Translations under genes and position numbers: made by a program
Part shown: positions 53,471-62,700 of the stretch, piece after piece
Layout of the letters: every line of letters starts with the position of its first letter
How positions within the stretch are numbered: position 1 is the first letter of the stretch
Notes under the pieces: model-generated
What the model was told of the DNA's origin: nothing
The model's database searches: none
What the model saw: only the letters and a program-made list of their open reading frames with translations
From: Variovorax beijingensis
GTDB taxonomy: Bacteria; Pseudomonadota; Gammaproteobacteria; Burkholderiales; Burkholderiaceae_C
NCBI RefSeq assembly: GCF_003951285.1
Contig: NZ_RXFQ01000007.1
Location: forward strand, 248,001 to 312,000
Length of the DNA: 64,000 bases
Reading direction: 5' to 3'

Positions 53471-55653
53471 CGCCTCAGAACAAGGCCGCCGCCGGACGCC
53501 GCTCGAAGGCCACGGACGGCAGCAACGCCAAGCAGCAGCAGCTCGATGGATTCGCAACCGATCATGCGCCCAATCTGACGACCAACCAGGGTCTTCAGAT
53601 TCCGGACAACCACAATTCGCTCAAGGCCGGGGTGCGCGGGCCCACGCTGCTCGAAGATTTCATCCTGCGCGAGAAGATCACGCACTTCGACCATGAGCGC
53701 ATTCCCGAGCGCGCGGTGCATGCGCGCGGCTCGGCGGCGCATGGCTATTTCCAGGTCTACAAGTCGATGTCGCAGTTCACCTGCGCCGATTTCCTGCAGG
53801 ACCCGGACGCGAAGACACCCGTTTTCGTGCGCTTCTCCACCGTGGCCGGCTCGCGCGGTTCGGCCGACACGGTGCGCGACGTGCGCGGCTTTGCCGTCAA
53901 GTTCTACACGCGAGAGGGCAACTACGACCTCGTGGGCAACAACATCCCGGTGTTCTTCATCCAGGACGCGATGAAGTTCCCCGACCTCATCCATGCCGTG
54001 AAGCCCGAGCCGCACCACGAGATGCCGCAGGCCGCCAGCGCGCACGACACCTTCTGGGATTTCGTCTCGCTCATGCCCGAGAGCACCCACATGCTGATGT
54101 GGGCGATGAGCGACCGCGCCATTCCGCGCAGCCTGCGCATGATGGAAGGCTTCGGCGTGCACACCTTCCGCTTCGTGAACATCCGCGGCGAGAGCCACTT
54201 CGTGAAATTCCACTGGAAGCCCAAGCTCGGCATCCACGGCCTGGCGTGGGACGAGGCGCAGAAGGTCGCGGGCAAGGACCCCGACTTCCATCGCCGCGAC
54301 CTGTGGGAAGCCATCGACCAGGGCGACTTTCCCGAGTGGGAGCTCGGCGTGCAGCTGGTGCCGCCCGACAAGGCCAATTCGCTCGGCTTCGACCTGCTCG
54401 ATCCCACCAAGCTGATCCCCGAGGAGATGGTGCCCGTGCAGCGCATCGGCCGGCTCGTGCTCAACCGCAACCCCGAGAACTTCTTCGCGGAAACCGAGCA
54501 GGTGGCGTTCCATCCGGGGCACGTGGTGCCGGGCATCGACTTCAGCAACGACCCGCTGCTGCAGGGGCGCCTGTTCTCCTACACCGACACCCAGATCTCG
54601 CGCCTGGGCGGTGCCAACTTCCACGAGCTGCCCATCAACAAGAGCGTGTGCCCGTTCCACAACTTCCAGCGTGACGGCATGCACCGCCAGGCCATTGCGC
54701 GCGGCCAGGTGGCCTATGAGCCCAACTCGCTGGGCGACGGCAAGGAGTTCAGGGTCGACGGCGGCAGCGCCGGCTTCCAGTCGCATCCCGACGAGCTCGA
54801 GTCGCCCAAGGTGCGCCGGCGCAGCCCGACCTTCGACGACCACTTCACGCAGGCGCGGCTGTTCTTCAACAGCCAGAGCGCGGCCGAGAAGGAGCACATC
54901 ATTGCGGCCTTCCGCTTCGAGCTCTCCAAGGTCGAGGTGCCGGCCATTCGCCAGCGCATGGTCGACAACCTGGCGCACGTCGACGAGAAGCTCGCGCGCC
55001 GGGTGGCCGAGCCGCTGGGCATCGGCGCGCCGGATGCCAAGGCGGCCGCGGGCCGCGCAGGGTTCCGGGAGCACCGCATGACCCTGCCCATCGAGGAGTC
55101 GCCCGCGCTCAGCATGGCCGACACCGGCGACGGTTCGATCCGCACGCGCAGGATCGCGATCCTCGCGGCCGACGGCGTCGACTCCGCCTCGCTCAAGCCG
55201 ATCCGCGATGCGCTCGAGCAGGCCGGCGGCAAATGCAAGGTGGTCGGCGCCCGCCTGGGCACCATCGCCAGCGCAACGAAGCGGCAGATCGACGTCGACA
55301 TGACCTTCGCCAACGGGCCGTCGGTCATGTTCGATGCCGTGCTGATCCCCGGCGGCGCCCAGGGCGTTGCGGCGCTGGCGGGCATGGGCGATGCGGTGCA
55401 CTTCGTGCTCGAGGCGTACAAGCACTGCAAGGCCATCTGCAGCGTGGGCGACGGCGTGCAGCTGCTCTCCACGCTCGGCATCGGCGCGAACGCGCAGCAG
55501 CGGGACGCACCCGCCGGCGTCATCGTCGCGGCCACGCCGGTCACCAACCTCGGCGACACCAGCGAGGCGACGCAGATCGCGCAGGCCTTCATTGCCGCCA
55601 TTGCAAAGCACCGCCACTGGGACCGCGCCAACATCGATGCCATCCCAGCCTGA
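53467..55653 (+). CDS. katE: Catalase HPII (large-subunit, with DJ-1-like domain)
   Basis: A 728-residue monofunctional haem catalase that splits hydrogen peroxide, usually in stationary phase. The distal His85 is in [13 protein letters not shown], the asparagine is in [14 protein letters not shown], and the proximal tyrosine ligand is in [16 protein letters not shown]. After the catalase core (to about residue 540) a DJ-1/GATase-like domain follows ([20 protein letters not shown] to the end), which is the mark of large-subunit HPII enzymes. A 55-residue membrane protein gene overlaps its start. Confidence 0.96.
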   Translation: MTPQNKAAAGRRSKATDGSNAKQQQLDGFATDHAPNLTTNQGLQIPDNHNSLKAGVRGPTLLEDFILREKITHFDHERIPERAVHARGSAAHGYFQVYKSMSQFTCADFLQDPDAKTPVFVRFSTVAGSRGSADTVRDVRGFAVKFYTREGNYDLVGNNIPVFFIQDAMKFPDLIHAVKPEPHHEMPQAASAHDTFWDFVSLMPESTHMLMWAMSDRAIPRSLRMMEGFGVHTFRFVNIRGESHFVKFHWKPKLGIHGLAWDEAQKVAGKDPDFHRRDLWEAIDQGDFPEWELGVQLVPPDKANSLGFDLLDPTKLIPEEMVPVQRIGRLVLNRNPENFFAETEQVAFHPGHVVPGIDFSNDPLLQGRLFSYTDTQISRLGGANFHELPINKSVCPFHNFQRDGMHRQAIARGQVAYEPNSLGDGKEFRVDGGSAGFQSHPDELESPKVRRRSPTFDDHFTQARLFFNSQSAAEKEHIIAAFRFELSKVEVPAIRQRMVDNLAHVDEKLARRVAEPLGIGAPDAKAAAGRAGFREHRMTLPIEESPALSMADTGDGSIRTRRIAILAADGVDSASLKPIRDALEQAGGKCKVVGARLGTIASATKRQIDVDMTFANGPSVMFDAVLIPGGAQGVAALAGMGDAVHFVLEAYKHCKAICSVGDGVQLLSTLGIGANAQQRDAPAGVIVAATPVTNLGDTSEATQIAQAFIAAIAKHRHWDRANIDAIPA

Positions 55654-55797
55654 TGTAGTCCATTCGCGCTAGACCTTCTTGCGAATAGGCGCCGCAGGGG
55701 CCCGATCCTAGACTTTCCCCACGAGGCCTGAACGGCGCGCACTTCCGCGACGTCGACCCCCGCAACCGCGGGCACACGGGCCGCGCGCGGGGGTCCA

Positions 55798-57948
55798 ATG
55801 ACGTGGTTTTCGAGAAGAACGGAATGGGAGCGCTCGGCACGTCGTGCAGGGGCCCTGGGTGCGCTGGGTCTGGCAGCCATTCTTTTGCTGGGCCATGGGT
55901 CCCCGGCATCGGCGCAGCAGCAACAGGCGCCGAATGCCGAAGCCGCGGCCGGCCGGGCGGAGCAGGCCCGGCTCGCCGACACCGACACCTTGCTGGCATT
56001 GACCAGCGAAGGCGCGGTGCTCTACGGGCAGGACGCGGTCAAGCTGTCCGGCTACCAGTACTGCAGCCAGGCGGTGGCGCTGGCCGAGGCCGGCGAATTC
56101 CGCCAGAGCGTGCGCGCCGCCAGCAAGGCGCTGCACCTGGCCAATGCCACGAGCGATCCGAACCTGCTGGCCATGGCCAATCGCGACCTGGCCATCGTCT
56201 ACAGCTATTCGGGCCAGCTCGAGAAGGCCGAGGAATTCGCACGCGAGGCGCTCAAGCATCCGGCGCGCGACCCCAGGCTGGTGGTCGGCCCGGTGCAGAA
56301 GGTGATCGGCGACGTGCGCACCCGCCGCGGCGACTACGCGGGCGCCGTGATCAGCTATGACGAGGCGCTGGCCAACAGTTCGTCGCGCTATGCGCCGCTG
56401 GTGCAGGCCTCGCTCGTCAATGCGCTGATCGAATCGGGCGACGCTGCCAGGGCGCGCGAAGTGCTCGCGGGCATGGCGCCGCCCAGGGACGCGCCGCTCA
56501 CGGCCCAGCTCGAGCGCACCCGCGCGCGGCTGCTGCTGGCCGAGAACAAGCCGGCCGAGGCGCGCGACCTCTACCGCGCGCTCACCGAGCGGCAGGTCGG
56601 CACCGACACCGAGTACTACCGCCTCTGGGCCTGGGACGGCGTGGCGCGCAGCGAACTCGCGCTCGGCCAGAAGCAGGCCGCGGCCGAGGCCGTGGCGCGC
56701 GCGCTGGGCGGCATCGACCAGGTGCGCGCCAGGTTCCGCAGCGAAGAATTCAAGATGGGCCTGTTCTCGGACCTGCAGTCGGTGTTCGAGCGCGGCGTCG
56801 CGATCTACAGCGATGCGGGCGATGCGCGCCAGGCCTTCGAAGTGAGCGAGCGCAGCCGCTCGCGCGCGCTGCTCGATGCAGTGCGCGGCCGCGCGAAGAT
56901 CAACGAGCGCGCCGCGACCACCGTGGACCTTGCCACGCTGCAGGGCACGCTCGCGCCCGACGAGCGCGTGGTGCAGTTCCATTCGCTGCCCGACCGGCTG
57001 CTGGTGTGGGTCGTCGGTCCGGCCGGCATCGAGGCCAAGACGGTGGCGGTGCGCCGCGAGGAGCTCACCGAACTGGTCGAGGTGTTCCGCAACTCCATCG
57101 TGCGCGGCCGCCGCGCGGCCATCACCAATGCCGACAAGCTCGGCGCCGCGCTGCTCGGGCCGCTGGCCCTGGCACCGGGGCAGCGGCTGATCGTGGTGCC
57201 GCACGGGCCGCTGCACTACCTGCCGTTCCAGGCGCTGCGGCTCGACGGGCGCTACGTGATCGAGACGCATCCTGTGGCGGTGGCGCCTTCGATCAGCATC
57301 GCGGTGCAGCTCGCGCAGCGCTCGCCGCGCGTGGGCGCATCGCTCACCGCCTTCGGCAACCCGCGCATCGAGGACAAGTACGACCTGCCCGGCGCCGAGG
57401 TGGAGGTGAAGCAGCTCGCGCAGCTGTTCCCGCGCAACACCGTGTACATGGGCGCCGCGGCCACCAAGACGCAGTTCCGCGACGTGGCCGCGCGTTCGCC
57501 GCTGATGCACGTGGCGGCGCATGCCGAGGCCGACGCGGTCGATCCGCTGTACTCGCGCATCCTGCTGGCCAACGAGGGCGGCAAGCAGAATTTCCTGGAG
57601 GCGCACGAGATCCTCGGCCTGCCGATGGACGGCACGGCGCTGGTCACGCTGTCGGCCTGCGAGTCGGGGCTCGGGCGCATCGCGCAGGGCGACGAGGTGC
57701 TGGGCTTCACGCGCTCCTTTCTCTCGGCCGGCAGCTCGAGCCTGATCGCGTCGCTGTGGCCGGTGTCGGACGACGCGACCGCGGTGCTCATGGGCACGCT
57801 CTACGGCGAGCTGGCCAAGGGCCGCGACATCCAGAAGGCGATGCAGGCTGGGCAGCTGGCGGTGCTGAAGGACCCCAAGATGTCCCACCCTTTCTTCTGG
57901 GCGCCGTTCAACCTGATCGGCAACTGGCGTCTCACGGTGGGGAGCTGA
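55798..57948 (+). CDS. Exported TPR-CHAT protein (predicted cysteine protease)
   Basis: A 716-residue protein. A signal-anchor/signal peptide (hydrophobic AGALGALGLAAILLLGHG, then SASA-type cleavage near residue 40) is followed by TPR-like helical repeats (about residues 85-370; NLLAMANRDLAIVYSYSGQL, then SYDEALANSSSRYAPLVQAS) and a caspase-like CHAT domain (about 400-716). His575 (MHVAAHAEAD) and Cys621 (VTLSACESGLG) form the expected dyad. It lies four bases before a TpsB gene and is in the same operon, so it could process or control the secreted partner. Substrate and activity are inferred. Confidence 0.9.
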   Translation: MTWFSRRTEWERSARRAGALGALGLAAILLLGHGSPASAQQQQAPNAEAAAGRAEQARLADTDTLLALTSEGAVLYGQDAVKLSGYQYCSQAVALAEAGEFRQSVRAASKALHLANATSDPNLLAMANRDLAIVYSYSGQLEKAEEFAREALKHPARDPRLVVGPVQKVIGDVRTRRGDYAGAVISYDEALANSSSRYAPLVQASLVNALIESGDAARAREVLAGMAPPRDAPLTAQLERTRARLLLAENKPAEARDLYRALTERQVGTDTEYYRLWAWDGVARSELALGQKQAAAEAVARALGGIDQVRARFRSEEFKMGLFSDLQSVFERGVAIYSDAGDARQAFEVSERSRSRALLDAVRGRAKINERAATTVDLATLQGTLAPDERVVQFHSLPDRLLVWVVGPAGIEAKTVAVRREELTELVEVFRNSIVRGRRAAITNADKLGAALLGPLALAPGQRLIVVPHGPLHYLPFQALRLDGRYVIETHPVAVAPSISIAVQLAQRSPRVGASLTAFGNPRIEDKYDLPGAEVEVKQLAQLFPRNTVYMGAAATKTQFRDVAARSPLMHVAAHAEADAVDPLYSRILLANEGGKQNFLEAHEILGLPMDGTALVTLSACESGLGRIAQGDEVLGFTRSFLSAGSSSLIASLWPVSDDATAVLMGTLYGELAKGRDIQKAMQAGQLAVLKDPKMSHPFFWAPFNLIGNWRLTVGS

Positions 57949-57952
57949 TGAC

Positions 57953-59707
57953 ATGAAAAGAAGAAATGCCATGTCTGTTCGGCGGAGCATTGAGATGCGC
58001 GCAACCCAACGCTCCACCCGGATCGCCCTTGCCGTCACCGCCCTGGTGAGCGCAACGCTGCTGGTTGCCGCCCAGCGCACCCACGCGGCGGAAGCCGATG
58101 TCCATGCACTGCTGCCGACAAAAGATCCCTGCGGCAGCTGCGACCGCCCCCTCGCGCAGGCCACCGGCGGCGTCGCGCCGCAGAGCCTGCCCGCGCCGCC
58201 GCGGCCGCCCGCGGCCAAGTTCCGGCTCAACGACCTGCGGCTCAACGGCGTCAAGGCCCTGAGCAACGAAGAGCTGCAGGGCATCACTGCACCGTACATC
58301 GGGCGCGACGTCACGCTCGGCGATCTCGAAAGCCTGGCGCAGGCCATCACCGCGCGCTACAAGGAGCGCGGCTACTTCCTCGCGCAGGCCGTGGTGCCCG
58401 TGCAGACCGTGCGCGACGGCATCGTCGAGATCAGCGTCATCGAAGGCCGGCTCGGCAAGGTCGAGGTGATCGTTGCACCCGACGCGCCCGTCGGCGAGGC
58501 GCGCGTGCGCGGCTTTCTTGCGCCATTGCAGCCCGGCGAGGCCGTGAACGCACCGGCCTACGAACGCTCGATGCTGCTGCTGTCGGACCAGCCCGGCATC
58601 AAGGTCTCGTCGGCGCTGCAGGAAGGCACGCAGCCGGGCACCACCGACCTGTCGGTGGAAGTGGCGGCGGCGCCGCGCTGGGCCTTCGCGGCCGAGGCCG
58701 ACAACCACGGCACCAAGGAATCGGGCCGCTACCGCCTCGGCGGCACGATGCGCTGGGCGAGCCCGCTGGGCATCGGCGACAACCTGGACGTGCGCGCCAT
58801 GGTCTCCAACGGCAATGCGCTGCAGTTCGGCCGCATCGCCTACGAGGCGCCCATCGGCAGCAGCGGCCTGCGCGCCGGCCTGGGGCTGGCGCGCGTCAAC
58901 TACGAGCTGGGCGGCGAGTTTTCGGAGCTGGGCGCCCAGGGCAAGGCCGACGTGTTCGACATCTCGCTGAGCTACCCGGTGATCCGCCAGCGCCAGCACA
59001 ACCTCTTCCTGCGCCTGTCGGCCGACAGCAAGAAGCTCACCGACGAGTACACGGCGGTCGACTTCTCGGCGCGCAAGCGGGTGCGCGGCTTCGGCCTGGG
59101 CTGGACCTGGGAGCGCCGCGACGACTGGCTGGGCGGCGGCTACTGGGCCAGCACCGGCAATCTCTACCACGGCCGGCTCTCGATCCGCGATGCCGACAGC
59201 CTGCTGACCGACCAGGGCCTGGGCGGCCACCGCACCGAAGGCGGCTTCACCAAGGCCACCGTCCAGCTCTCGCGCCTGCAGGCGGTGCTGCCCCGGCACT
59301 CGCTGTACCTGGCGCTGGGCGGCCAGTGGGCCAGCAAGAACCTCGACGCCTCGGAAAAACTCTCGCTGGGCGGCGCGCGTGCCGTGCGCGCCTACCCCTC
59401 GGGCGAATTGCTGGTGGACCAGGGCGTGATCGGCACCGTGGAATGGCGCTGGTCGTTCGACGCCGAGTTCACGCCCTTCGTGTTCTACGACGCGGCGCGC
59501 GGGCGCCCGACGAAGAACCCGACGATCTTCGACGCCGGCCCCAATTCGCGCAGCCTGCGCGGCGCGGGCATCGGCCTGAGCTGGACGCGGCCCGGCAACT
59601 TCACCATCAACGCCACGCTGGCCTGGCGTGCCGGCACCGACCCGGCGCGCACCGACGGCGGCGGGCGCAATCCGCGGCTGTACGTGCAGGCGCAAAAGAC
59701 CTTCTGA
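57953..59707 (+). CDS. TpsB-type outer-membrane transporter (ShlB/FhaC/HecB family)
   Basis: A 584-residue outer-membrane beta-barrel of two-partner secretion systems, which exports and often activates the cognate TpsA. A signal peptide is followed by POTRA domains (FRLNDLRLNGVKALSNEELQ, then LESLAQAITARYKERGYFLA with VVPVQTVRDGIVEISVIEGR) and a 16-strand barrel with the secretion motif GGARAVRAYPSGE (usually VRGY). A CxxC-like pair (DPCGSCDRP) precedes the first POTRA. GGGGAGC lies before the ATG; MSVRR at 57971 is a less likely start. tpsA follows eight bases later. Confidence 0.94.
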   Translation: MKRRNAMSVRRSIEMRATQRSTRIALAVTALVSATLLVAAQRTHAAEADVHALLPTKDPCGSCDRPLAQATGGVAPQSLPAPPRPPAAKFRLNDLRLNGVKALSNEELQGITAPYIGRDVTLGDLESLAQAITARYKERGYFLAQAVVPVQTVRDGIVEISVIEGRLGKVEVIVAPDAPVGEARVRGFLAPLQPGEAVNAPAYERSMLLLSDQPGIKVSSALQEGTQPGTTDLSVEVAAAPRWAFAAEADNHGTKESGRYRLGGTMRWASPLGIGDNLDVRAMVSNGNALQFGRIAYEAPIGSSGLRAGLGLARVNYELGGEFSELGAQGKADVFDISLSYPVIRQRQHNLFLRLSADSKKLTDEYTAVDFSARKRVRGFGLGWTWERRDDWLGGGYWASTGNLYHGRLSIRDADSLLTDQGLGGHRTEGGFTKATVQLSRLQAVLPRHSLYLALGGQWASKNLDASEKLSLGGARAVRAYPSGELLVDQGVIGTVEWRWSFDAEFTPFVFYDAARGRPTKNPTIFDAGPNSRSLRGAGIGLSWTRPGNFTINATLAWRAGTDPARTDGGGRNPRLYVQAQKTF

Positions 59708-59714
59708 GGGCAGC

Positions 59715-62700
59715 ATGAGAAACCACGATCTTTCCGCGAAAGCCCTGCCGCGGCACTGGCGCGTCCGGCCGCTCGTGCTGTCGCTGGCCTGCATGGGCAT
59801 GGTGCCGGCCTGGGCGCAGCTCAACCTGCCGACGGGCTTTCCGCAGAGCGGCAACGTGGTGTTCGGCAACGTGAGCGTCGCTCCCGGCGGCACGGCCGCC
59901 AGGCAGGGGCTGAACCAGAGCACGATGAATGCCATCGTCAACTGGAACGCGTTTTCGCTGGACGGCGGCAAGACGCTCAGCATCAACCAGCAGATGGGCG
60001 CCGCGAGCGTGATGCTCAATCGCGTGGTGGGCACCGGCGGCGTGATCGAGCAGTCGGTCATCAACGGCACGCTGTCGGCCAACGGGCATGTGTTCGTGGT
60101 CAACCCCTCGGGCGTTCTCTTCGGCGGTACCGCCCGGGTCAACGTCGGGGGGGTGGTGGCCTCCACGCTGGACATCAGCGACAGCCAGATCGCCAAGGAC
60201 GCCAGCGTGGTGGGCAAGGGCGGCCAGCTGGTGTTCGGCGGCGGCATCAACGATGCCACCAGCATTGCCCGCGTGACGGTCGAGCCCGGCGCGGTCATCA
60301 GCGTGGGCGAAGGCGGCACGGCCGGGCTGATCGGCGCGCTGGTGCGCAACGAAGGCGAGATCAACGTGGCGCGCGGCTCGGCGGGCCTGGCTTCGGGCGC
60401 CCGGGTGACGCTGGACTTCGAAGGCGACGGGCTGACGAAGTTCACGGTGCCGGTCGAAGGCGGGCTCATGAACACGTCGGTGGCCAGCGTGCAGGCGACC
60501 GATCCCAGCACCAAGGCGCTGGTGATGAACACCGGCTCCATCACGGCCGATGGCGGGCGCGTGGTGCTGGTGGGCGCCTCCGGGCTGGTGCAGCAGGTGG
60601 TCAACCAGAGCGGCACGGTGCGCGCGCGCTCGCTGGTCGAGCGCGGCGGCGAGATCGTGCTGGAGGCCATCGGCGCGCAGGTCGACAGCGGGGTCGGCCT
60701 CGAGGTGAGCGGCACGCTGGATGCGCGCGGCAATGCGGCCGGCGTGGCCGGCGGCAGCATCCGCACCACGGCCGGCAACCTGAATGTGCTGGCGGGCGCG
60801 CAGATCGCCGCCGGCGGCATTGAAGGTGGCGCCAACGGCAGCTGGACGGCCGAGGCGGGCCGCAATCTGTCGATCGTGGCCGACACCGATTCCGGCAACA
60901 TCGCGGCCAGTGTGATCGGCAAGGCGCTCAGCCAGGGCACCGACGTGACGCTGACCACGCGTTCGTCCAGCAAGGTGGCGCAGATCAACGACGCCGTCGT
61001 CTTCCAGCCCGGCGCCCAGGTGGTCAAGGACGGCGGCGGCACGGCCACGCTGCGCGTGAATTCGGTGGGCAACATCGACATGCGCTGGGCGGCCGAGGGC
61101 ACAACCATCGCCTCCACCAGCGGCGCGCTGAACGTCGAATTCAATGCCGACGCGCAGGGCCTGGCCGCCGCCGAGGCCGGCCAGGCCAACGGCATTGCGG
61201 CGGCCATCCGGCTGGACCGCGCGCGCATCGATGCCAACGGCGGGAACATCCGCTTCTTCGGGCAGGGCGACAGCGACAACGGGCGAGCGATCGGCGGGCA
61301 GGTCAAGGGCCCGGACGCCGATGGCGCTGGCGATATCCGCAGCGGCGTCTGGCTGGGCGGCAGCACCTTGAGCACGCTCGGCGCGGGGAGCATTTCGCTG
61401 CGCGGCGAAGGCGGCACCGCCGAGGTGGGCAGCGGCTTTCTCAGCGCCACCGACGGCGTGCGCATCGACGGCGACAGCACGCTGAGCACGCAGGCCGGCG
61501 GCATCACGCTGGCCGGCCGCGGCGCCGCGGGAGGCTCGGGCGTGCGGCTGAACGGCGACGACTATTCGGTCGCCCTGTCTTCCGCGAGCGGCGACATCGC
61601 CCTGACCGGCACAGTGCGCGACTGGACCAGCGGCGGCCCGGTCGGCGAGCCCGTGGGCGGCGCCGGCGTGCAGATCACCGGCGCGAAATTGACCACCGGC
61701 GGCGATGTGCGCATCACGGGCCAGGGCGGCAACCTGTCGGGCATGGCCGCCGATCTGCGCACGCAAGCCGTCGAGTTCGGCTCCAGCTATACCGTGGGCG
61801 CCTCGAATGGCGTGGTGATCGAGGGCACGCGGGTCGAGGCCGGCGCAGGCCGCAGCATCGAGGTCACCGGCACGGCCGGCAGCGCGGGCTTCGGTTTCGA
61901 CAGCGAGGGCGTGGCGCTGGGCTTCGCGCCCCTGGACGCGACGGTGACGCCCTTCGGTGTGCGGCTTTCGTCGTCCCAGCAGACCGATGGGCTGCATGCC
62001 GCGGGCGGCAGCATCCGGATCGCGGCCGGCACGGGCGATATCGGCCTGACAGCCGGCGCCTTCGAAGGCACGCTGCTCGATGCCGCCAGCGCCACCGGCA
62101 TGGGCGGCAGCATCGCCGTGACGGGACGCAACATCCTCGCGCAATCGACGGCGGACGCCAGCGGCCTGGCGGACGCCAGCGGCGCGGGCGGCGGCAGCAT
62201 CGAGATCCGCGGCACGACCGCGCCCGGTGCCGGCAACGAGAACTCGGGCGTGGTCTCGGTCGGCCCGAACCTCACGCTGCTGGCCAACGCCCTGGGCAGC
62301 GGCAACGGCGGCAGCATCACCCTCGTGGGCGAGCGTTCGGTGCGCGCCTTCGGCGACCTGCAGGCCCGGGGCGGCAGCGCCGGCGGCGACGGCGGCACGA
62401 TCGAGACATCGGGCGGCTCGTTCGACGTGAGCGGCATCCGCGTCGACGCCTCGGCGCCGGCCGGCCTGGCGGGGCGGTGGATCGTCGATCCCTATGACGT
62501 CACCATCGTCCACGGCGCGGCAGGCGGTGGCAGCCTGCCCACCAATCCCTTCGAGCCGGTGGCCACCTCGACCATCCAGGACGGCGACATCAACAGCGCG
62601 CTGAACACCGGCACCAGCGTGAGCATCACCACCGGCAGCGGGGGCACCGATGCGGGCGACATCCTCTTCGGCAGCGGCATGCTGATCGAGCGCACGGTGG

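Noticed and set aside
57932-61507. A 1,191-codon open frame on the minus strand
   Set aside because: It lies antisense to tpsB and tpsA, whose signal peptide, POTRA and secretion domains are clear. Long antisense frames are expected in GC-rich, glycine-rich coding DNA.
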